Shown piece after piece: positions 60,101 to 64,000 of a DNA stretch of 64,000 nt. The translations under genes were made by a program, and so were the position numbers. Positions within the stretch are counted from its first letter, which is position 1. The number at the start of each line of letters is the position of its first letter. This stretch comes from Fragum whitleyi (Eukaryota > Mollusca > Bivalvia > Cardiida > Cardiidae), in NCBI GenBank assembly GCA_948146395.1, contig OX411546.1, forward strand, positions 20,725,158-20,789,157. Reading direction: 5' to 3'. A model generated the notes under the pieces. It did no database searches, was not told the DNA's origin, and worked only from the letters and a program-made list of their open reading frames with translations.

Positions 60101-63100
60101 GTACTTTCCTCAACTGCGCAGGTTTAGCCGACGAAAACTGCGTTGATAATACGGGACGGTGCCTCTGTTCATCACCGGATTGTGTAATTCTAGTGACATT
60201 TTGTTCTAGATAAAATGTCTTTTACATAGCTAAAATGGTCAACGAGTACATTCGTGTATTAATTTTTTTGTACAACCAATATCTTTACACGAATTTTGTA
60301 CTTGACTTTCTTAAGTGCGCAGGGTTAGCCGACAGCACTGTACACCAAAATCCGCTACTGCCTAAACAACTGTACCAAAGTCACACTCCTCACTGATAGT
60401 TTCAAGGCTTTTATTACTTATAGTAATGTTCCGGGTTATTTTTTCCATAGTGAATAACTTTACACTTTGCAACATTAAAAGTAAATTCCCGCAAATTGGC
60501 TCATTTCATTACTTAGATTTTACTGGCCCCTCAGTAACCTGCCAGACCCCAATGGAACACTTGAAAACTCCAGTATGCCATCTGTGTCTCCCAAACATAC
60601 CTCCACCCCTATCCAACTGAAGCCCAAACCCAAACCAACAAAGCTTAAGAATTCTGAATGCATAACGATTATTAATGTGAACTGCCGGTCAGTCAGAAAT
60701 AAAATACCTGACTTGCATCAAGTAATTGAGCAGGTAAAGCCCGATATTGTCTGTCTCACTGAGACATGGTTAAAACCTGAAACATGCTCCTCCGAAATTT
60801 TCCCTGATAACCTCAATTTTAACATATACAGGGATGATAGATGTGACGGCCAAGGAGGAGGTGTAATAGTAGCTATTAGCAAATCCCTATTTAGCCAAGA
60901 CCAGCCTGAATTAAAAACAAGCTGTAACATTTCTTGGTCCAAAATCAGCCTACCAGGCATCCGCAATATCTTTGTTGGAACCTTTTATAAGCCCCATGAA
61001 TTGGACACGTCATCTCTCAAAGAATTGTGGTCCTCCCTCCATAAGATCCCAAAAGACAGTATTGTTTGGCTTCTGGGTGATTTCAACCTTCCCGACATTG
61101 ATTGGGACAGGGAATCCATTAAAGATAACTGCAAGAATAGATCCTTCTACGCAGATTTCCTTGAAAATATGTCCCATCACAATCTTGAGCAAATGGTCAA
61201 AATCCCTACCAAAATAACACCTTGGACCTTTTCTTCACTAGCCACCCGTCTCTCGTACACCAAACCAAGTCCCTTCCCAGTCTCGCAAATTCAGACCATG
61301 ACATAATTTTCCATGAAATTAAATTAAACCGGGGTCGCCCCCTACAGCCTAGGCGTCCAATTAGAAATTACAAGAAAACAAACTGGGACAGTATCAAATC
61401 AGACATGGTCAATTTCTCCTGTAATTTTTTCCAAACAAATCATGATGACCCTAACAAAGCCTGGGTGTCATTCAAGGATAGCCTCAACCACTCCTGTAGC
61501 AAGCACATACCAACAAAGATCTGCAAGCCACGTGCTGACTTGCCTTGGATAACCCCTAAACTGAAAAGACTTATCCATAAGCGTGATAAGCTTTATTCAA
61601 AGCTCAAACACAAGTTCGATACTCGTAGGCAAGAAGGGTTAAAGTCCCTTAAGTCTACCATCCAAAAATTGATAAGGTCTTCTTACTGGTCATACATGGA
61701 AAACATCATATTTAACCATGACTCCCAACCCGGCAGGAATAAGAAATTTTACACTTATATCAAACATAACAAGAAAGAGAATGTTGGCATAGCCCCTTTA
61801 AAATCAGAGGGTGTCATATATACCGACCCGGTCTCCAAAGCCAACATCCTCAATAAACAATTTGAGTCCGTTTTCTCCCCCCCCCCCCAAACCCCTCAGT
61901 CTGTCACATTTATGCTCTAGGATACTTAAACCTGCAAACACAAACATGAACGAAATTGTGGTCACCACCTGTGGAGTAGAAAAACTCCTTCAAGGATTAT
62001 CACCCCATAAGGCAAGTGGGCCCGACGAGATATCCCCCCGAATTCTGAGAGAACTTAGCCACGAAATAGCCCCCATCCTTGCAGAAATCTTTAATTTGTC
62101 GCTCTGCACTGGTATTGTCCCTGAAGACTGGAAGAAAGCCACTGTAGCTCCAGTCTTCAAAAAAGGCCAAAAGTCCCAGCCCAGTAATTACAGACCCATC
62201 TCCCTTACCTGTATTGCGTCTAAACTCTTAGAGCATATCATTGTTTCAAATCTTATGTCCTACCTCGATTAAAACAGTATTCTCAGTCCATTCCAACATG
62301 GTTTTCGTTCAGGCCACAGCTGTGAAACCCAACTACTTAACTTTACTAGGGATTTATTCAACAACTTGGAATCTGGGTATCAAACTGATGTTGTTGTCAT
62401 GGATTTTTCTAAAGCCTTTGACAAAGTGGACCACCTTTCCCTCTTGTTCAAACTACAGCAACTCGGTATAAACCCTCAAATTGTCAACTGGATCAAATCT
62501 TTCCTTAGTAATCGTTCCCAAAGAGTTGCTGTAGAAGGTCAATTTTCCAGTGAACTTCCAGTTCTTTCTGGTGTCCCTCAGGGATCAGTTCTAGGCCCCT
62601 GTCTCTTCCTCATATACATTAATGACCTCCCAGATTCAGTCAAATGTAACGCTAGAATGTTTGCCGATGATACTATTGTTTACTTAACCATCCACACAAA
62701 AAATGATACCCTAAACCTTCAGCAAGATCTACATAACTTAGAAAACTGGGAGAGAACCTGGTCAATGGAATTTAACCCTGATAAGTGTGAAATTTTAAGA
62801 ATAACGAGGAAGAGACATCCACTAATCTACCCTTACAAACTTCATAATACAGAACTAAAGGCAACCAATGCAGCCAAGTATCTAGGTGTCACCATCACTT
62901 CTGACTTAAATTGGTCTAAGCACATAGAAAACATCACATCAAAAGCAACATCAACCCTCCGCTTCATCCAAAGAAACGTACGGACCAATAACAAACAGGT
63001 CAAAACTGCTGCCTATAACACATATATTAGACCTCAATTAGAATTAAAAAAACCCTCTCCCATAATATCGAAAGAGTGCAAAGATCAGCAGCTAGGTATG

Positions 63101-63739
63101 TCATGAATGACTACAACTACACCAATAGTGTCACCCAAATGATTAACACCCTTAACTGGAAATCCCTACATGAAAGAAGGCTACATAATTCCCTCATACT
63201 ATTTTATAAATTCAGAGCTGGTACAATAGCTGTAGATAACAGTCACCTTATACAAACAAGAAATCTTAACTATCTTATTCCGTTCTCAAAGACCCAATAC
63301 TTCACTAATTCCTTTTTCCCCAGGACAGTGAAACAGTGGAACACTCTACCAACTAGTGTCAAGTCCAGCCCTAGTCTCGGCATATTCTCCAAAAGACTAG
63401 CGGCAGTCAATCTTGTATAAACTACTATCTGCTTTTACTTTTTAACTGTAGCATACTATCTTCTTTTATAGAATTTTAACAATGTAAAATATCTTCTCTT
63501 TCCTTAACAGCTCTTTTACCGGTTATTAGCACACCCGCACCCAGTTATAATCGGCAATCGATTGTTGGGTTAAACAGTAGATGTAGATGTAGATTATCTA
63601 AAACGTGTCCTAAAAATATTTTTTAAGTAAGCAAATAGGCCATGCACTTTTCGATCTAATTGTTTTACCGAGGATACCTTAAATGTTTTTAATGTGTATC
63701 ATCACCTTTGCTATATTCTGAACTAGAGCCGGTGCCCAT
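34624..63739 (-). CDS. Atypical Rab-like GTPase with long C-terminal extension
   Basis: Joined on the - strand from 63739-63706, 56109-56059, 54012-53920, 53174-53049, 49985-49792, 48850-48807, 47090-46907, 39287-39096, 36723-36607 and 34902-34624: 438 codons including the stop, all phases agreeing. Visible: MGTGSSS start, G1 GDPGVGKTS, IPT in switch I, G3 WDIPGRED, G4 LLGNKFD and G5 MMVSARQ, then a basic linker (PAKEKEKRPKPKP) and about 195 mostly helical residues ending LNVNRW. Rab32/38-type domains are the nearest resemblance I recall. Arg replaces the catalytic Gln after DxxG, there is no C-terminal cysteine for prenylation, and the start fits an N-myristoylation signal. GTP binding is likely; slow hydrolysis and membrane attachment by myristate are inference. 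I do not recognise an orthologue name. Confidence 0.82.
34950..35272. repeat. Two palindromic elements in GTPase intron 9
   Basis: CACTATTGTAATTGCC / GGCACTTACAATAG (34950-35035) and AACTCGTAACTACAGCTT / AAGCTGTAGATACGAGGTT (35225-35272). Confidence 0.7.
35641..36606 (-). repeat. 119-bp tandem array derived from GTPase exon 9
   Basis: The landmark ATGGAAGC (or its variant) occurs at 35661, 35780, 35899, 36018, 36137, 36256, 36375, 36494 and, in the true exon, 36613: an exact 119-base period without indels. Read on the - strand each unit holds about 70 bases of coding-like sequence (NNDGGKIVQSREWKLAYKCF and HNE) plus a GT donor (gtttgt) and about 50 bases of intron. The 5' part of the exon and its acceptor are missing. 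Confidence 0.93.
36607..36723 (-). CDS. GTPase C-terminal extension, exon 9
   Basis: Acceptor gtccacag and donor GAG|gttagt bound 39 codons: IVRDKYFFKLEVEYSDD and NDGGKIVQSREWKLAYKCF, then HNE. Both borders are phase 0. Its 3' portion and donor seeded the 119-bp tandem array immediately downstream on the same strand. Confidence 0.87.
36965..37033. repeat. Palindrome
   Basis: GAGGTATGAAATTAAAACAC and CTTATCACACT face AGTGTGATAAG and TTAGTTTCATGCCTC. Confidence 0.7.
37360..37465. repeat. GGTTTCCTTATGA palindromic repeat fragment
   Basis: CCGAGGTTTCCTTATGA / TCATTAGGAAACCTCG, then TAACACTGTTAAAGTTCAT; same module at 26750-26840. Confidence 0.65.
37600..38880. repeat. Tandem repeat of ~150-bp units
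   Basis: About eight units with GACCAAGTTTCA, CCAGCCAGAAACTTAGGAGG, TAAGCCCCAGAGACTAAG and GGGGCATAACTCAGGC, ending in a GGACGGACAGACGG run and CGTCCGCCTCCGGCGGCG. Non-coding. Confidence 0.85.
38925..39093 (-). pseudogene. Broken tandem copy of GTPase exon 8
   Basis: On the - strand this resembles exon 8 from LRHYYTVS to the donor (CAG|gtaata), but has an in-frame TAG before the final STLQ-like codons and lost its 5' third including the acceptor. It is a relic of local duplication. Confidence 0.75.
39096..39287 (-). CDS. GTPase C-terminal extension, exon 8
   Basis: Acceptor ttttacag and donor CAG|gttaga bound 64 codons: YDEVIEKADEIVKEVF, LRHYYTVSIARFKDTC, SKSGLITEADDSLEA and GMKRGIKEGSTLQ. 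It is phase 0 on both sides and helical in character, with no family recognised. A broken tandem copy lies just downstream (38930-39090). Confidence 0.85.
39576..40237. mobile_element. MITE of the TGAGCCTGTG family carrying a nested foldback
   Basis: Left end TGAGCCTGTGTGTGACATTT and right end TATCACGCACAGGCTCA are ~660 bp apart, against ~230 bp in intact copies; the difference is the foldback at 39645-40062. Confidence 0.82.
39645..40062 (+). mobile_element. ~415-bp foldback element, copy 1
   Basis: Begins with a ~150-bp hairpin (ATAATCGTTTGTTTCAGTG ... CGAAACAAACGATTATT) and contains two perfect TGACGTCA sites (39913 and 39941). An inverted copy is at 54748-55169. Confidence 0.82.
40354..40582. 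mobile_element. TTAA-flanked MITE copy 2
   Basis: TTAACCCTTTCCTGTTTTAG ... AAACAGCAAACGGTTAA, 229 bp, with the central AGAAATTGCTTGTCAGAAGC hairpin. Confidence 0.88.
40630..41310. repeat. Interspersed repeat (CATCTGAGTCTCATTGACCC type)
   Basis: Includes AGAAGAAGCTTTTTAAAGAT and GTGGAAGCATTTTAAAGAT units, CATCTATGCCAAGTTTCATC and a CTCATTAGCTCAGGTAAGC end. Non-coding. Confidence 0.55.
41877..42103. mobile_element. MITE, TGAGCCTGTGCATGAC family, 227 bp
   Basis: TGAGCCTGTGCATGACATTT ... AAATGTCACGCACAAGCTCA, with TATA-like flanks. Confidence 0.8.
42150..43805. repeat. Tandem repeat of ~140-bp units, interrupted by a SINE
   Basis: About ten units with GTGGCCTCTAGAGTGC, AAGGTTTTTCTTAGATT, GACCCTGTGACCTAGTTTTT and CATCAAGACAATCATTCTG. 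Starts GCTCACCTGAATGAACTG and ends GCTCACCTTGAGCACTTCGC, the usual brackets of this repeat class. Confidence 0.88.
43048..43321 (-). mobile_element. SINE inserted in the 140-bp tandem array, with TSD
   Basis: Full-length - strand SINE from the GAATGGGTTTTACGCCGC end to the CACTATGGTGGCAGC head. AAGGTTTTTCTTAATTT (43031-43047) and AAGGTTTTTCTTAAATTT (43322-43339) are the target-site duplication. Confidence 0.92.
43835..43920. repeat. Short hairpin repeat, CTGCACATATGTGCAG type
   Basis: CTGCACATATGTGCAG, then GATCTATGTCTATATCTCC and CAGTATGACAAGGGTTAATG. Related copies at 49680-49785 and 53340-53470. Confidence 0.65.
44385..45100. repeat. ~720-bp repeat with terminal hairpin, copy 2
   Basis: AAGAATTTTGATTGGTTTAA, TGGGGAAATCCATTGCACTT and the end hairpin GAGTGTCTTTTTCACTGCG / CGCAGTGAAAAAGACACTC, with long inner arms (TTATTGGGGTATAAAGTGC / GCACTTTATACCCCAATAA). 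The hairpin is better preserved than in copy 1. Confidence 0.75.
45101..46590. other. AT-rich GTPase intron 7
   Basis: No repeat shared with the rest of the window apart from a weak CTGCCTTTCTGTTTATAGGC palindrome relic near 45870. No exon is seen. Confidence 0.5.
46600..46790 (-). mobile_element. Decayed SINE fragment
   Basis: AGCAACCGGAGCACTTTAAT, ATGGATTCCTGGTGTTTCTC and ACATAGGTCTATGATTACC match the - strand SINE body; the head is missing. Confidence 0.7.
46907..47090 (-). CDS. GTPase exon 7 (G5 and basic linker)
   Basis: Acceptor cttttctag precedes MMVSARQTDNSVTMAIQAL and VRNILEKKEIPRKWK, the end of the GTPase fold with a SAR version of G5, followed by the basic linker and VFAYEKLHKVDIDK. 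Donor AAG|gtcagt in phase 0 is chosen; reading further stays open but finds no donor compatible with the next exon. Confidence 0.85.
47100..48127. other. GTPase intron 6, no feature seen
   Basis: AT-rich, with a local direct duplication around GCCTATAAAGTGTGTTTATC (47951 and 48029). No coding signal. Confidence 0.5.
48128..48435. repeat. GACCTTGAC-rich repeat copy
   Basis: Same order as 34110-34555: AACAAGATGTGTTTGTGAAA, TTTGACCTTGACAGATGACC, a GACAGACAGACC run and GATCTTTCAATGCAGGGGC. Confidence 0.8.
48807..48850 (-). CDS. GTPase exon 6 (small)
   Basis: Acceptor cttaacag precedes IEEEMYMELANRKS. The stronger-looking donor (AAAAA|gtgagt, exon end 48811) would break the frame into the next exon, whereas the GT four bases further (GTGA|gtatta) gives phase 2 and joins cleanly as Asp before MMVSARQ. 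The latter is adopted. Confidence 0.65.
48851..49680. other. GTPase intron 5, mostly unremarkable
   Basis: Contains a short (CAA)n at 49097-49109 and (T)n/(A)n runs near 49613-49630. No exon is seen. Confidence 0.45.
49792..49985 (-). CDS. GTPase exon 5 (G4 NKxD)
   Basis: Acceptor tatgttcag and donor GTG|gtcagt bound 194 bases encoding VVVDMTNPVTMEMANVWKQ, a Lys-rich insert (TVVEKDTSNKKVDV) and FPVLLLGNKFDV. NKFD is the guanine-specificity motif. The segment between the VVVD strand and NKFD is longer than in typical Rabs. Confidence 0.9.
50120..50895. repeat. Tandem repeat of ~170-bp units
   Basis: Four to five units with AAGTAAAGGGTCACCCAAGG, AACATCCATGCCAAGTTTCA and GGTTTGGAAGGAGAAGAT, and G runs (10 G near 50360). 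Ends with GGCCTTTGGCCAGTGGAGCT. Non-coding. Confidence 0.85.
51128..51357. mobile_element. TTAA-flanked MITE copy 3
   Basis: TTAACCCTTTCCTGTTTTTC ... AAACAGCAAAGGGTTAA, 230 bp; same central hairpin. Confidence 0.9.
51452..51540. repeat. Palindrome, CCTATAAACATATAGG type
   Basis: ATGGCTCAGTTCAAAACAGT ... ACTGTTTTGTTCAGAGCCAT, centred on CTGCCTATAAACATATAGGC. Confidence 0.88.
51588..51900. mobile_element. Foldback element, TACGTACTTAGT family, copy 3
   Basis: AATACGTACTTAGTGTTTTG ... AATACACTTAGTACGTATT around CGAGGCTCTGCCAAGACAAT, then TAACCTCTTTATGTC. The best-preserved copy. Confidence 0.82.
52097..52369 (-). mobile_element. SINE inserted in a palindrome relic, with 13-bp TSD
   Basis: Full-length - strand SINE. 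GTATTTACATTGT at 52084-52096 repeats at 52370-52382. Removing it rejoins a palindrome-like sequence (ACTATACTAAGTG ... CACTTACTATAGT). Confidence 0.92.
52878..52965 (-). pseudogene. Broken tandem copy of GTPase exon 4
   Basis: On the - strand it contains WDIPGREDMDVHKSYFRNL, then AAAI and a good donor (ATAG|gtaagt). A one-base insertion just before WDIPG and loss of the upstream third disconnect it from exon 4's frame. It could act as an alternative exon only with a different acceptor. Confidence 0.7.
53049..53174 (-). CDS. GTPase exon 4 (switch II)
   Basis: Acceptor ctgtttcag and donor G|gtaggt bound 126 bases encoding NVVRKLNVPAHTVVSLTF, then WDIPGREDMDVHKSYF and RNLDAAI. DIPG fits DxxG, but Arg follows in place of the catalytic Gln. 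A damaged duplicate of the 3' part of this exon lies immediately downstream (52880-52965). Confidence 0.92.
53340..53470. repeat. Short hairpin repeat, CTGCACAATTGTGCA type
   Basis: Contains GACTGCACAATTGTGCAAGC and GAATATTCTGGGTTCAGC; related to 43835 and 49680. Confidence 0.55.
53485..53880. repeat. GACCTTGAC-rich repeat copy
   Basis: AACAAGATGTGTATGTGAAA, CTTGACAGATGACCTTGACC, GACAGACAGACGTACATG and GATCTTTCAATGGGAGG, with an internal partial duplication. Confidence 0.78.
53920..54012 (-). CDS. GTPase exon 3 (P-loop)
   Basis: Acceptor ctttcctcag and donor G|gtgaga bound 93 bases encoding DPGVGKTSILLRYLRNQF and SSLYIPTKKVAI. GDPGVGKTS is a canonical G1 motif and the Thr of IPT the likely switch-I Mg ligand; KK follows where Rabs usually have IG. 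Confidence 0.92.
54080..54690. repeat. Two tandem copies of a ~300-bp interspersed repeat
   Basis: Each holds GAGCACCGCCTACGG or GAGCAACACCTATGCC, an AAAGAGCATGA/GGGGCATAATTTG segment and AATACCTCAGGTATTCTC at its end. Confidence 0.7.
54748..55169 (-). mobile_element. ~415-bp foldback element, copy 2 (inverted)
   Basis: Reverse complement of 39645-40062 over its length. One TGACGTCA (54864) is intact; the other has become TGATGTCA. Confidence 0.82.
55170..56058. other. GTPase intron 2, no feature seen
   Basis: AT-rich. TTGTCCTAGGACAAGTTCC near 55728 and TTGTCCTGGGACAACTTG near 55554 are short inverted motifs. No exon is seen. Confidence 0.45.
56059..56109 (-). CDS. GTPase exon 2 (first beta strand)
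   Basis: Acceptor cag abuts 56109 and donor G|gtaagt follows 56059. It encodes RDALPPELPNLKIALVG, the strand leading into the P-loop; the last Gly is split with the next exon. Confidence 0.88.
56300..56595 (+). mobile_element. tRNA-Glu-like SINE
   Basis: Head GTCCGTGGTCTTATGGTTAG with B box GGGATCGAATCCC, body CCAGGTGTATAAATGGGTAC and GTGTTAACAGCCAACTTGC. The body motif resembles the conserved Nin-DC-type SINE domain as I recall it; not verified. Confidence 0.72.
56636..56659. repeat. (TGAT)n microsatellite
   Basis: Five TGAT units followed by TGAAACC. Confidence 0.9.
56795..57630. repeat. Large-unit tandem repeat with GC-richer sequence
   Basis: ATCGATAGAGATG (56803 and 57146) and a diverged third start near 57560 mark units of about 340 and 410 bp. 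Shared motifs: GGGAGCAAAACACTGCTTCG, CTAAAATTGCGGCT and GCCTAGCGAC. GGTTCGAGCCC inside resembles a pol III B box. No open frame is conserved between units. Confidence 0.7.
57631..60419. other. GTPase intron 1, no gene seen
   Basis: Mostly AT-rich. Nothing with protein character was recognised; the short direct repeat at 60105/60305 may belong to the LINE. Confidence 0.5.
60575..61920 (+). pseudogene. LINE endonuclease region
   Basis: Residues include INVNCRSVRNK, DIVCLTETWLKP, GGGVIVAI, GTFYKPHE, LLGDFNLPDIDW and, after a frameshift, LDLFFTSHPSLV and NSDHDIIFHE: the ordered motifs of the APE-type endonuclease, including the terminal SDH. A linker with RADLPWITPKLKRLIHKRDK leads towards the RT. 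Confidence 0.85.
61920..63420 (+). pseudogene. LINE reverse transcriptase region
   Basis: Contains HKASGPDEISPRIL, NYRPISLTCIASKLLE, the in-frame stop at 62270, then VVVMDFSKAFDKVDH, SGVPQGSVLGP, FADDT (about 62660) and AKYLGVTI. The C-terminal region has QRSAARYV, LNWKSLHERRL and FFPRTVKQWNTLPTSV and ends with TAA at 63418-63420. The usual stretch after RPQLE is missing. Confidence 0.88.
63706..63739 (-). CDS. GTPase exon 1 (MGTGSSS start)
   Basis: ATG at 63739 has a strong context (A at -3, G at +4) and reads MGTGSSSEYSK, followed by a donor AAAG|gtgatg that leaves one base. That phase is what the next exon needs (G + GC = Gly). Gly2 and Ser6 fit the N-myristoylation pattern. Two short upstream frames (MDPDFDSAV and MATM) lie just 5' of it. 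Choice of this exon rests on phase, context and position, not on homology. Confidence 0.6.
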
Positions 63740-64000
63740 CCTTCCCTCTAGGCTTGTCAAACGGCACTGTCAAAATCTGGATCCATTTGTTTACATAGTC
63801 GCCATGCAAATTTGGCTGCTTCCGCAATTTCAACAGTAGCAGCCAACATGAAGCGGTTCTCGTTATAAACATCATAACATAAATCTTACCAATCGCCCCA
63901 CGAGTCATCTGTCGTCGCAAGTAACTCGATTAGAATTGGCGATTCGTTTAAACTTACGATGCGAGTCTTTTGCTAAAGTTAAGTAATAAACGTTTCTTTT
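63740..64000 (-). promoter_or_regulatory. Probable 5' UTR and proximal promoter of the GTPase gene
   Basis: Immediately upstream of the proposed start ATG (63739) and GC-richer than the intron. It contains short upstream frames (ATGGATCC...TGA and ATGGCGACTATGTAA) that could modulate translation. No TATA box is evident at an expected place and the transcription start cannot be set from sequence. Confidence 0.4.

Larger units (their letters stand above)
60420..63596 (+). mobile_element. Non-LTR retrotransposon (CR1/L2/Jockey-type LINE), damaged
   Basis: Encodes an AP-like endonuclease then a reverse transcriptase on the + strand, opposite to the host GTPase gene in whose intron 1 it sits. It ends in a short repeat (atgtag, ~63578-63596), as many LINEs of this group do. 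A direct repeat of about 27 bp at 60105 and 60305 (TGCGCAGG..TAGCCGAC) may be part of its 5' region. Lesions: frameshift near 61215, frameshift at a 12-C run (61877-61888), in-frame TAA at 62270, and a frameshift with short deletion near 63045. It is not autonomous as it stands. The clade is estimated from motif style only. Confidence 0.85.

Noticed and set aside
63723..63920. 65-codon frame beginning MRRQMTRGAIG
   Set aside because: It overlaps the proposed 5' UTR and exon 1 in another frame and shows no family resemblance; the MGTGSSS start fits exon phase better.

Overview
The window is AT-rich animal nuclear DNA: spliced genes, long introns, dense short interspersed and foldback repeats, and no bacterial operon structure. 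Repeats with a tRNA-like head, GACCTTGAC-rich repeats and repeats ending in CTCACCTGAGCAC-type sequence suggest a lophotrochozoan, most likely a bivalve mollusc. That placement is inference; no database was consulted.

Two protein-coding genes are supported. The first, on the + strand (exons 11511-19410, 5' part not found), is a beta-1,4-galactosyltransferase-family enzyme. It keeps FNRA, DVDL, FGGVSA and GWGGEDDD, but has Ile where vertebrate galactosyltransferases have the specificity tyrosine, which points to a beta-1,4-N-acetylgalactosaminyltransferase. Its last exon adds about 200 residues of Gln-rich and Lys/Arg-rich tail. The 3' part of that tail, with stop codon and 3' flank, is repeated in tandem through about 25.8 kb. 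The 5' half of an internal exon is also repeated, as decayed copies, in the intron before it.

The second gene, on the - strand (exons 63739 down to 34624, about 29 kb, ten coding exons, about 437 residues), is an atypical Rab-like small GTPase. It has a possible N-myristoylation start (MGTGSSS), G1, G3, G4 and G5 motifs, Arg in place of the catalytic Gln of G3, a long helical C-terminal extension and no prenylation cysteines. All exon phases agree in the model given. Three of its exons have tandem partial duplicates, one being an exact 119-bp period repeated nine times.

The rest is repeats. 1-11.5 kb: a TIR element at 5580-6101, SINE copies, MITE fragments and a long CT microsatellite. 11.5-19.4 kb: the glycosyltransferase with MITEs, a LINE 3' end and exon relics in its introns. 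19.4-25.8 kb: the tail array. 25.8-34.6 kb: intergenic MITEs, SINEs and palindromes. 34.6-63.7 kb: the GTPase gene, whose introns hold nested MITEs, several families of 120-180 bp tandem repeats, SINEs with target-site duplications and, in intron 1, a damaged non-LTR retrotransposon (60.4-63.6 kb).

A shared theme is local tandem duplication of partial exons in both genes, beside many hairpin-forming elements. The two genes show no evident functional link.
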